A DNA stretch of 11,396 nt from Larix sibirica (lineage: Eukaryota; Streptophyta; Pinopsida; Pinales; Pinaceae), in contig NWUY0304742471.1 of assembly GCA_004151065.3 (NCBI GenBank), positions 5,867-17,262 on the forward strand, in the 5' to 3' direction. The position numbers and the translations under genes were made by a program. Below are positions 1 to 6,554 of the stretch, piece by piece; the first letter of the stretch is position 1, and the number at the start of each line of letters is the position of its first letter. The notes below the pieces were generated by a model, which did not search any database, was not told the origin of the DNA, and worked only from the letters and a program-made list of their open reading frames with translations.

Positions 1-43
1 TGCGAAGTGAACCCCTGTCGACAGAACTATATAAACACTTACC

Positions 44-346
44 ATGCTCACTGCTTTTGATGGACGGTCTTTTAGACCACATGGAATTATTCCTTCCTTT
101 CCTATTCAATTAAGAGGAAAAATTGTTTGTATAGAAGTGGAAGTAGTCGACGCCCCGATCGATTACAATCTTTTATTAGGACGAAGCTGGACATATGCAA
201 TGACTACCACTGTATCGTCTGTTTTTCGAGTGTTATGTTTTCCTCATGAAGGGAAAATTGTCACCATTGATCAATTATCTTTCACTCGGACTAATCCTAA
301 CACACCTCTATATAAAATATTGCATCAATTGATAAAGTACATCTAG
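44..346 (+). pseudogene. Retropepsin-like aspartic protease, C-terminal part (pol fragment)
   Basis: This open segment of 100 codons matches the end of the Ty3/gypsy pol protease, which cuts the Gag-Pol polyprotein inside the virus-like particle. The visible signature is DYNLLLGRSW at about residues 40-49, the hydrophobic-hydrophobic-G motif closing the retropepsin fold, with LTAFDGRSF before it and FPHEGKIVTIDQL after it. The catalytic Asp (DTG/DSG) should lie upstream of the window and cannot be judged. The same frame before the ATG at 44 contains stops at 8-10 and 32-34, so this ATG is simply where the open stretch begins and not a true start. The frame closes with TAG at 344-346, and homologous sequence seems to resume in another frame from about 347. 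Confidence 0.85.
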
Positions 347-866
347 TAGTCGATAATGTAGGAATAGGATAACATCCTTCAGTAATGGGGACTTTTAATG
401 CTCCCGCTTCTACTTTCTTTATTAGTTCCACTCTAGTTTCGAATGATTAGGAAGTTCCAGTGTCGTAAGTAGCTTCTTTTCAGACATCATATCTAGATGA
501 TCCATGGGTTCTTCCTACTCCATCATATTCGGTGGAGGAATCTTAACATTATGGAATGACTATGCCATTGTTTGCAGCTGAAGTAGCTTACTAAGCAATA
601 CAAAATGATACCGTAGACACCGATTATCCAATTGTTGAAGAGTCAGATCTTATTACTGAGCTTGTTTTGGTTGTCGACTCCTCTACTTCTAATGATTGTT
701 TGATATAGTCTTTCCTTTTGACCAGGCTATTCTAGAAGCTGGAAGGTTTAACAGGGCCTCATAAGCCTTGGGATGCTTTTCATTATCCTTCTTATTCCTT
801 CAAGTTGTAAATAAGATATAAAGTGGAGAGTTTCGTGTGAATTTACTTGGATATCGTGATTGACCA
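347..866 (+). pseudogene. Decayed pol linker between protease and reverse transcriptase
   Basis: One frame (from GTA at 346) gives a protein-like, acidic and Ser/Thr-rich reading interrupted by several TAA and TAG codons, with phrases such as DDPWVLPTPS (about 499-528) and the acidic VEESDLITE (about 634-660). The spacer between protease and RT in this group is poorly conserved, so function cannot be assigned. It sits exactly where a linker is expected, between the protease fragment and the RT N-terminus at 867. I see no other feature in it. Confidence 0.55.
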
Positions 867-1890
867 TTGAACCCTTTGGCACAACAGGGAGTGTACAAGG
901 AAGGTAACATGGCTAACATTTATGAAACAATATCGATCAACATCTCTAGTAAACCTGATGTCATGGAGAATGTATACATTGGGGAGAATTGTTCTCGGGA
1001 AGAAGTTCGTATTTATATAGGTATTTTTAAAGAATTTTGCGATATCTTTGCTTGGTCTTATTAGGAGATCCTAGGCATCTAGCCCAATATTGTAGAACAC
1101 AAGATTAAAACCTATGAAAATGTCAAACCTGTGCGACAAAAGCTCCATCTAGTCAACCCTAGGAAAGCGGTGGCTATCAAAGCTAAAGTTGAAAAACTTC
1201 TTAAAGCTTATTTAATTTATCCTGTTTTGTTAACCGAATGGGTATCCAATCATGTTCCAGTCGACAAAAAGAAGGGAAATCTACGAGTATGTATGGATTT
1301 TCACGATTTTAATAAGGCTTGACCCAAGGACAATTTCCTGACACCATTTATCGATCAAATTATTGATGAATGTGCCAGAATTGAGATATTTTCTTTCATA
1401 GATGGATTCTCAAGATATAACCAGATTCAAATATGTCCCGAGGATCGACACAAAACGACGTTTATATGCGCTAGGGGAACTTTTGCATATCGAAAAATGC
1501 CCTTCGGCCTTAAAAAGTTGGAGCTACTTTCTAGCGGGCCATGTCTTTCGCTTTCCACGATATCAGGCACATTGTTGAAGTTATTTAGATGAACTAGTGG
1601 CTCGTTCTCAAAAGAGATACGTTCATCCAGCTCATCTTTGCCTTGTGTTTGAACGATGCAGATACTACAAGATTCGATTGAATCCACACAAGTGCATTTT
1701 TTGCGTGGAGTCTAGAAAACTTCTAGGTTTTATCATTTCAAGCAAGGGGATTACGGTCAACCCTTTACAATTTGAAGCCATTATTAACTTACCTCCTCCC
1801 TCTAATGTTTGCCAACTTCAGATTTTACAGAGAAAAGTGAACTTTCTCAGACATTTCATTGTTAATTATGCCAAGATTACTAAAGGTTTT
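867..1890 (+). pseudogene. Reverse transcriptase domain, broken (pol)
   Basis: RNA-dependent DNA polymerase of the element. The reading starts with the pre-RT segment FKEFCDIFAWSY (about 1029-1061). Then come the fingers motif VPVDKKKGNLRVCMDF (about 1256-1303), the first catalytic motif FSFIDGFSRYNQI with its Asp at 1401-1403, MPFGLK (1497-1514), and the thumb-side LNPHKCIFCVESRKLLGF (about 1678-1731). Breaks visible: TAG at 1062-1064, TAG at 1080-1082, TGA at 1320-1322, a 1-bp loss near 1515, TAG at 1532-1534, and a second 1-bp loss near 1580. The active-site box reads Y-L-D-E-L (1582-1596), so the second Asp of the usual YLDD is Glu. No start codon is expected because pol is translated as part of a polyprotein. 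Domain identity is very secure; the copy is inactive. Confidence 0.95.
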
Positions 1891-2506
1891 ATGTGGTTGT
1901 TAAAGAAAGGAATCCCATTTGTATGGGATGAAGCTCTACAAAGTTCTTTTGAGGCTCTTAAACAAGCTTTTATGTCAAATCCTTTGCTTAGTCTTGAAAA
2001 AATATCTTTTGTTATATCTGACTGCATTTGATTCCACACTAGGCATGGTTTTGGTTCAGGAAGATGACAATTTCCAAGAACATGTCATTTATTACCTCAG
2101 TTGTGCCTTGGTTGGGGCTAAACTAAAATATTTACACGTTGACAAACTAGCTTTGGCAGTTGTTTTCATTGTTCAAAGACTTTGTCATTACATTTTATTA
2201 CGCAAAACCACTGTTGTTGCAGATGTCAATTATTTTCAATATGTTTTAACTTTACTAATAATCCAGGCAAATTCAATAAATGGATTGTCATTCTGTAGGA
2301 ATTTGATTTAGAGTTTCAATATGCTAAGTCCAAGAAATATTTGGTTTTTTCCGAACTTAGTTCAGAGTTTCTGAGTGAAGGTTTTGATAATACAGAATAT
2401 GATTCATTTTCAGATGAACATATCTTTCTTATTTCTTCATTGGATCCTTGGTATGGAGATATCCTTATATATCTTCACTCTATGAAGTGTCCTCATAATT
2501 TTTTCG
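1891..2506 (+). pseudogene. Ty3/gypsy RNase H domain and tether, broken (pol)
   Basis: RNase H removes the RNA strand during reverse transcription. The connection from RT reads IPFVWDEALQSSFEALKQA (about 1912-1968). After a frame change near 2000 the RNase H core continues with LTAFDSTLGMVLVQED; its first candidate catalytic Asp is at 2030-2032. It is followed by HVIYYLSCALVGAKLKY (about 2081-2131), LALAVVFIVQRLCHYILL and TVVADVNYFQYVL. A further 1-bp loss near 2272 and TAG at 2296-2298 interrupt it. The stretch to about 2500 is a degenerate tail with an acidic segment ending near a poly-T run, where the frame changes again before integrase. The position between RT and integrase is canonical for Ty3/gypsy. 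Confidence 0.9.
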
Positions 2507-3646
2507 CATGATGAGCGACGACGCCTTTGGCATAATGCGAAGAATTATCTTATCGTGGGTGATACTTTGTATCGCCATGGGGTTGATTCTATTCTACGTC
2601 ATTGCTTGACACACAAGGAAGCTGAGAGTGTTTTGAATGACTCTCACAATGGATCCCGTGGAAGTCATATTTTTGGGATTGGAATTTCCCAGAAGATTTT
2701 GTGTATTAGCTATTATTGGCCCACAATGTTTAAATATTGTATAGAAGCAGTTAAAAATTGTCACGCTTGTCAATTGTTTACTAGGAAAAAGTGCACACAT
2801 CCTGCTCTGTTGTTTCGCGTTATAACCATTGCTTCCTTCACCAAATGGGGGGTAGATTTTATGACTTTCAACCTAGCTTAGACTAGGGGGCATAAGTATA
2901 TTATCGTGGTTGTAGACTATTTTACGAAATGGGAAGAGGCCATGCCTGCATATTCAAGTGGTGGGTAAACTGCATTACGAGATTTGGTATCCCACATGAA
3001 CTTATTACTCATCGCGGTAGTCATTTTCAAAACAAGATGATGACTAAATTGACCACCAAGTTGGGGTTTAGACAAGAACATTCTTCTCTATTTTACCCCC
3101 AAGCAAATGGTCAATTTGAAGCAGTTAACAAAACCCTTAAAACCATGCTTCAAAGAATAGTTAACGCAAGTAGATCTAATTGGCATATTATGCTTTATCC
3201 TGCTCTGTGGGTATATCGAACATCAGTCAAGACTGCTACATGATTTTCTCCTTTTCAACTTGTTCACGGTGTTGAAGTAGTCCTCTTGATTGAGTGTGAT
3301 ATCCCTTCATTAAAGATAGTTATTCAACTTTCACCTAATACTTCAGCTTTAGAGGGACGCTTAGTGCACCTAGAACATCTTGATGAGCAACGTCGAGATG
3401 CCACTGTGGCGAATGAGACGCATAAGAAACATGTCAAAAGTCAATATGATAAATTTGTTAGCCCTAGGGTATTCTCTGAAGGAGATATTGTCTTTCTATG
3501 ATCAAGATAAAGACCCCATGAGGGCAGGAAAAGTTAAGTCTATGTGGCTTGGCCCATACATTGTTACTAAAGTATTGAAAAAGGGTACTTATGAGTTGAT
3601 CGATTATGAGGGAAATGGGCTCTATTTAAAAAAGTATTATGCTTAA
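2507..3646 (+). pseudogene. Integrase with HHCC, DDE core and GPY-type C-terminus, broken (pol)
   Basis: The domain that inserts element DNA into the host genome. The N-terminal zinc finger is present: His at 2645 and 2666 (H-x6-H) and Cys at 2759 and 2768 (NCHAC). The core begins with KWGVDF, first catalytic Asp at 2855-2857. The second site reads ITHRGSHFQN, so the expected Asp is His at 3010-3012. The third, in NGQFEAVNK, keeps Glu at 3118-3120. The C-terminal part has LEHLDEQRRDA, FSEGD and the GPY-type module WLGPYIVTKVLKKGTYEL (from 3545), ending KKYYA with TAA at 3644-3646. Breaks: TAG 2879-2881; TAA 2966-2968 with an apparent small deletion and frame change beside it; TGA 3241-3243; a frame change near 3498. 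No chromodomain is visible, which fits a non-chromovirus. Confidence 0.95.
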
Positions 3647-3778
3647 ACCATCATGCTTTAGGCATGTACTTTTTGTACATTAGTTGGTACATTTGTATAG
3701 ATTCTTATTATTGTTTGATCGCTTACTTAGATTTGTTGTATGTATTAGCAGATGTCGTATGAAACGTTCAATTATGTA
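3647..3778 (+). other. Short spacer between integrase and second RNase H
   Basis: This 132-bp spacer has no recognisable coding content. It contains a small perfect inverted repeat, ATGTAC at 3664-3669 and GTACAT at 3675-3680 around a T5 loop, just after the integrase stop. Such short hairpins arise by chance in AT-rich DNA, so I assign no function. Confidence 0.5.
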
Positions 3779-4178
3779 TGCTACGCGGATGGCACCAGTT
3801 GTTATACCTAAAATCTTGCCTCAGCTGCTTAGATGATTTATTCACCTTTCGGCCAGTTAGTAGTCTCAGTTGGTGCTTGTCTAGGGCTAGCAACCGACAA
3901 TGTGGCTAACTAGAGTGTCATTATTTGAACTCCTTTGTGATGCCATTTCAAATGGTATCCTTTACCTCAAAGTTCAGCTTGATTCACAACTGATCATTTC
4001 AGTGTTAAATGGTGAGTACCAGGTTCATGAGATTGTGTTGTTTCATCAGTTTTTGCGTGTATGTCTTCTTCAACGACAATTTATTTATATCATTTATATT
4101 CATGTTCCAAGTAATCAAAACATTATCATTGATGCATATGCTAACTATGTACTAGATTTTCATTTATATAATTTGTAA
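3779..4178 (+). pseudogene. Second, archaeal-type RNase H (aRNH) downstream of integrase, broken
   Basis: A separate RNase H1-like domain (RVT_3 type), distinct from the RNase H next to RT. The first frame shows YADGT with the first catalytic Asp at 3788-3790, then SPFGQLVVSVGACLG and ATDNVA. Stops fall at about 3809-3811 and 3833-3835. Near 3905 the frame changes, and the conserved AEYE Glu cannot be found in either frame, so it is probably lost. The second frame (open 3900-4178) continues with LLCDAISNGILYLKVQLDSQ, Asp at 3981-3983, then LLQRQF, IHVPSNQN and IIDAYANYVLDFHL with the last Asp at 4131-4133, ending in TAA. Plant Tat elements are known to carry such an additional domain. It lies 132 bp after integrase as a separate frame. 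Confidence 0.85.
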
Positions 4179-4362
4179 TACAAACAACCCTCATGTAAAT
4201 ATTATGCATTTTCATATAGACATATGTTTATAGATAATCCAAGGCACAATGTCTATATATAAATATATATAAAAGTCTCAAAAAAGTTTCATACCCAAAA
4301 AGTGAATTTGATAATATCTAAAAATTGGTGCTATTAGCCTTATATTTTCAATCATGATACTC
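4179..4362. other. AT-rich spacer between pol and the antisense gene
   Basis: No coding content is visible. It includes a short run of alternating TA at about 4252-4274. No LTR, polypurine tract or terminal repeat is visible here, so the retroelement does not clearly end at the second RNase H. Confidence 0.5.
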
Positions 4363-4625
4363 CTAAGGAGCATCTTGCTCCTTACGAAAGTACATCACTA
4401 TAGTGACCACCCTCTTGAGTATTTTGACCCATGGTCCAGGCACTCCAACTACTTGTCGCTGCATCTCCTCCGGCAAGTCCTCAATCATTGTTTTGGTTAA
4501 CCCCTTGGTTAATTGGTGGAGGTTACTTCTAACATTCTCCAGAGTTATAGAAGCATCAACAAACTCACCTTCTCGTGGCCTCCGCCTCGACCTAGGGAAC
4601 CCATCAAGTTGAATTGGTCCTATAT
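4363..4625 (-). pseudogene. Antisense gene, exon 3, downstream copy with probable native C-terminus
   Basis: The exon is open from the acceptor to TAG at 4365-4363. It gives DIGPIQLDGFPRSRRRPREG, then FVDASITLENVRSNLHQLTK and the same LPEEMQRQVV and GPWVKIL blocks. The end, VVTIVMYFRKEQDAP, lies outside the duplicated unit, so this is probably the original C-terminus. Against the upstream copy I count eight substitutions in the shared exon part. Five change the residue (D/E, I/V, L/I, P/L, K/E) and three are silent, which is close to neutral drift. No domain is recognised. The ORF is short and depends on upstream exons that are broken. Confidence 0.65.
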
Positions 4626-4741
4626 CTACACATGATTGATATTTATATAACAATATCCGCATAAAAACAAGTTTATTTGTTTCAAATACATAACAAAACT
4701 CATGAAAATGTAATAAACTTCAAAATAAAAAAGAGACTTAC
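4626..4741 (-). other. Intron 2, downstream copy
   Basis: This 116-bp copy runs from donor GTAAGT to acceptor GTGTAG (AG at 4627-4626). By eye it matches the upstream copy at every base except two at the acceptor. The acceptor AG is intact here. Confidence 0.6.
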
Positions 4742-4900
4742 CAATTACACCTAGTGTACTTCCCGGAGGGACTATCATGGTTAAATTTTTTCCCTAATAT
4801 GTATAGTTGTTGATTCCTTTCACTTGGCGGTCTCACCAAGCAAAGAAATCATCACCGAATGGGTTAGCAGTATGCATACCTCTGAGTCATAACATCATAC
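4742..4900 (-). pseudogene. Duplicated exon 2 tail, downstream copy
   Basis: This is the second copy of the last 159 bp of exon 2, ending at the same G|GTAAGT donor (4742|4741). It carries the same three in-frame stops as the upstream copy: 4889-4887, 4835-4833 and 4796-4794. The copies differ at about five positions in this part. Shared stops mean that the exon 2 reading frame was already broken when the segment duplicated. Confidence 0.65.
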
Positions 4901-5128
4901 CTATAGTGACCACCCTCTCAAGTATTTTGACCCATGGTCCAAGCACTCCAACTACTTGTCGCTGCATCTCCTCCGGCAAGTCCTCAATCATTGTTTTGGT
5001 TATCCCCTTGGTTAATTGGTGGAGGTTACTTCTAACATTCTCCAGAGTTACAGAAGCATCGACAAACTCACCTTCCCGTGGCCTCCGCCTCGACCTAGGG
5101 AACCCCTCAAGTTGAATTGGTCCTATAT
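4887..5128 (-). pseudogene. Antisense gene, exon 3, upstream copy with junction-altered end
   Basis: The exon is open from the acceptor, reading DIGPIQLEGFPRSRRRPREG, then FVDASVTLENVRSNLHQLTK, IEDLPEEMQRQVV and LGPWVKILERVV. The N-terminal part is very basic (RSRRRPR) and could be a nuclear targeting or nucleic-acid contact segment; that is only a guess. Beyond about 4901 the reading enters the next repeat unit, so its native end is replaced by GMML and a TGA at 4889-4887. The conserved PFPR-RRRPR and GPWV positions agree with the family as I remember it. No known domain is recognised. Confidence 0.65.
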
Positions 5129-5403
5129 CAGCACATGATTGATATTTATATAACAATATCCGCATAAAAACAAGTTTATTTGTTTCAAATACATAACAAA
5201 ACTCATGAAAATGTAATAAACTTCAAAATAAAAAAGAGACTTACCAATTACACCTAGTGTACTTCTTGGAGGGACTATCATGGTTAAATTTTTTCCCTAA
5301 TATGGATAGTTGTTGATTCCTTTCACTTGGCGGTCTCACCAAGCAAAGAAATCATCGTCGAATGGGTTAGCAGTATGCATACCTCTGAGTCATAACATCA
5401 TAC
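4901..5403. repeat. 503-bp tandem duplication, second unit
   Basis: This is the second copy of the unit at 4398-4900. Its right border continues into the rest of exon 2 of the antisense gene, so on the - strand this is the copy in original contact with the gene's 5' part. The left unit is in contact with the gene's original 3' end. Confidence 0.95.
5129..5244 (-). other. Intron 2, upstream copy
   Basis: This 116-bp AT-rich segment lies between the donor GTAAGT (5244-5239) and the acceptor at 5130-5129. The acceptor dinucleotide here reads TG (GTGCTG), while the other copy reads AG (GTGTAG). The likely ancestral site is GTGCAG, changed once in each copy. If so, this copy has lost its canonical acceptor, although an alternative AG lies 6 bases downstream and also preserves the frame. 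Confidence 0.6.
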
Positions 5404-6101
5404 CTATTGATCCGATCATGGTGGGGTTCCTTAGAGCTTGTGGCTCTACATATACCCATGGGCTTATGGTGAGTACTTTTTCAAAACAAGAATTTACACA
5501 AGATGCTTTCTAAGACAAAAGTACTTTTCTTCCCCATTTTGCATTTTGTTAGTTGAGATTTCATACATCCCAATAATGTAGTACACCAATCAAACACGGT
5601 GAGTTGCAAACACCTCACTGCCTAAAATATTTGAACTTTTGAGGCTTGGTGCTCTACTGTTGATCCGATTATCCGGATTATCATCATGATTATGATCTTG
5701 AGACTTGAGTTCTCTATGTTTCATATTGGAAATTGCGTTCCAAAATTCTGAGACCCGACAACATAATACATTTCCACTACTCATCGATCGTCATGCCTCC
5801 AAATCTGCGATCCTTAAAGTTTGGTGCCTCTCCTTGGCGGGAAAGTCCCGTGACAAAGCAAATATCCTCAATCTCTATCTTGAGAGGCTCTCCATCTAAT
5901 ATGAAGGCATTGGACTCATGATACTAGTATCCGATCAATAGTTGTTGTAGCCTTTTGGGCCCTTATGTTGTTTACTTCAAAGAACTTCTTCAATCCACAT
6001 AACCGAAGTGCTTCTCGAGACTCATTATTGTTAAGGACTTCATTATCAATGACTTCATGCTCTCTTTCACACCACTCTATCACCATCCTTCCAGAAAGTT
6101 G
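5245..6101 (-). pseudogene. Antisense gene, exon 2 with plant-mobile-domain-like motif, broken
   Basis: The first 61 codons are open: a segment with EHEVIDNEVLNNNESREAL, then LRLCGLKKFFEVNNIRAQ. After a frame change near 5922 it reads FILDGEPLKIEIEDICFVTG, LSRQGEAPNFKDRRFGG and MTIDE, then TAG (5779-5777). The next frame gives GTQFPI, IENSSLKIII, HQAS, VFDWCTTLL and CMKSQLTKCKMGKK with stops at 5723-5721 and 5624-5622. After a frame change near 5485 it gives FEKVLTISP, then NPFDDDFFAW, DRQVKGINNYPY and VPPRSTLGVIG. In the last frame stops lie at 5392-5390, 5338-5336 (TGA where a second Trp is likely) and 5299-5297. The exon ends in phase 1 at G|GTAAGT. The EDI..TGLS segment resembles the plant mobile domain core, but this is a pattern match by eye. 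The product is certainly not made intact. Confidence 0.72.
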
Positions 6102-6316
6102 CTAAATTTTAGTTCAAAATTTTAAAAATCTTACTTACATAGGCATACACACTTTATAATAGGGATAGATGCATATACTCATGATATGCGCACCTTGTGC
6201 CACTACATCCCGTGTATGTCGTAGTCTAAAATTAGGGCCTCCGTAAAAATATAAAAATTGGAATTACAGTGCAATAAAATGGACATTAATGGAAAGAGGA
6301 GGTCAACAACTCTTAC
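6102..6316 (-). other. Intron 1 of the antisense gene
   Basis: This 215-bp segment has GTAAGA at its 5' end (6316-6311) and ends AAAATTTAG (AG at 6103-6102) before exon 2. Both flanking exons are phase 0, so splicing keeps the frame. The 3' part is rich in A and T, as in plant introns, though the pyrimidine tract is weak. Confidence 0.5.
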
Positions 6317-6463
6317 CTGGCTCTGACAGCATTGCAAATGGTTGCTCCTAGCTTGTGCAATCGCTCTCCAAAGATTGAGGTTGTCCTCACCCCCAAACTT
6401 CAATTTTTTCCAATTTGCAAATGAAATGGTAAATTTTCTACCTAATATATATTTATTACCCAC
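6317..6463 (-). pseudogene. Antisense gene, exon 1 (upstream limit uncertain)
   Basis: The reading is open from an ATG at 6463-6461 and includes GGEDNLNLWRAIAQARSNHL. It ends in CAG at 6319-6317, followed by the donor GTAAGA (6316-6311), a textbook CAG|GTAAGA junction in phase 0. Reading through the donor stays open to a stop at 6203-6205, but that extension looks like intron. The first residues (before about 6420) are less protein-like, so the real exon may begin at an acceptor inside this block. I do not recognise a domain here. Its inclusion rests on the donor site and its phase match with exon 2. Confidence 0.5.
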
Positions 6464-6546
6464 TTTATTATAGTTGAATATTTATTTTTGCATTTGGTAC
6501 TAATTATGTTAATGTTTAGGTATATGTGGGCATACTTTGCAAACTT

Positions 6547-6554
6547 TTTATATA
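6547..6554 (-). promoter_or_regulatory. Possible TATA box for the antisense gene
   Basis: The - strand reads TATATAAA here, inside CTTCTTATATAAAAAG, about 85 bp upstream of the exon 1 ATG. Position and orientation suit a core promoter for the antisense gene. TATA-like words are common in such AT-rich DNA, so the call is weak. Confidence 0.25.

Larger units (their letters stand above)
1..4178 (+). mobile_element. Decayed Ty3/gypsy LTR retrotransposon, Tat-type, internal pol region (left end cut by window)
   Basis: Domain order on the + strand is protease, reverse transcriptase, RNase H, integrase, then a second RNase H. Reverse transcriptase before integrase is the Ty3/gypsy order; copia elements have integrase first. 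An additional archaeal-type RNase H is known from the Tat lineage of plant Ty3/gypsy elements, so I assign it there. No gag or 5' LTR is visible, because the window opens inside the protease. The coding frame moves between all three + frames with many in-frame stops, so this copy cannot make a polyprotein. The 3' boundary given is the end of the second RNase H; the element probably runs on to a 3' LTR near 9306. The Ty3/gypsy call is secure, the Tat call likely. Confidence 0.93.
4398..4900. repeat. 503-bp tandem duplication, first unit
   Basis: This unit is directly followed by a second copy at 4901-5403 with no spacer. By eye the copies differ at about 15 positions (about 97% identity) and have no length differences. 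The tetranucleotide CTAT stands at 4398, 4901 and 5404, so both junctions share a 4-bp microhomology. The unit contains an exon 2 tail, intron 2 and most of exon 3 of the antisense gene. Confidence 0.95.
4363..6463 (-). pseudogene. Decayed three-exon antisense gene, plant-mobile-domain-like, extra ORF candidate of the Tat element
   Basis: Read on the - strand, three coding blocks join through consensus splice sites that keep the frame. Exon 1 is 6463-6317, intron 1 is 6316-6102, exon 2 is 6101-5245, intron 2 is 5244-5129 and exon 3 starts at 5128. The last 503 bp of this structure is repeated downstream, giving a second exon 2 tail (4900-4742), intron (4741-4626) and exon 3 (4625-4363). Exon 2 carries a motif with the spacing of the plant mobile domain (an F..DG..L.IE.EDI...TGLS..GE pattern). 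From memory the whole order of motifs matches uncharacterised proteins abundant in yew annotations. The product's function is unknown; the family looks transposon-associated. It is broken by stops and frameshifts in exon 2. Its position between pol and a possible 3' LTR suggests an element-borne antisense ORF. Confidence 0.7.

Noticed and set aside
1427-1687. Minus-strand open frame of 86 codons inside the RT region
   Set aside because: It is the shadow of the reverse transcriptase reading on the + strand, whose motifs are unmistakable.
2594-2800. Minus-strand open frame of 68 codons inside integrase
   Set aside because: It is opposite the zinc-finger part of integrase and is a shadow.
3664-3680. 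Perfect 6-bp hairpin with T5 loop after the integrase stop
   Set aside because: It is short and weak, expected by chance in AT-rich DNA. A bacterial-type terminator makes no sense in this context.
4252-4274. Alternating TA run that could be read as a microsatellite or TATA box
   Set aside because: It is short and imperfect, and no gene starts downstream on the + strand.
4403-5115. Plus-strand open frames in the two 503-bp repeat units
   Set aside because: The - strand reading has splice sites, matching family motifs and a continuous gene structure. The + readings are shadows, made twice by the duplication.
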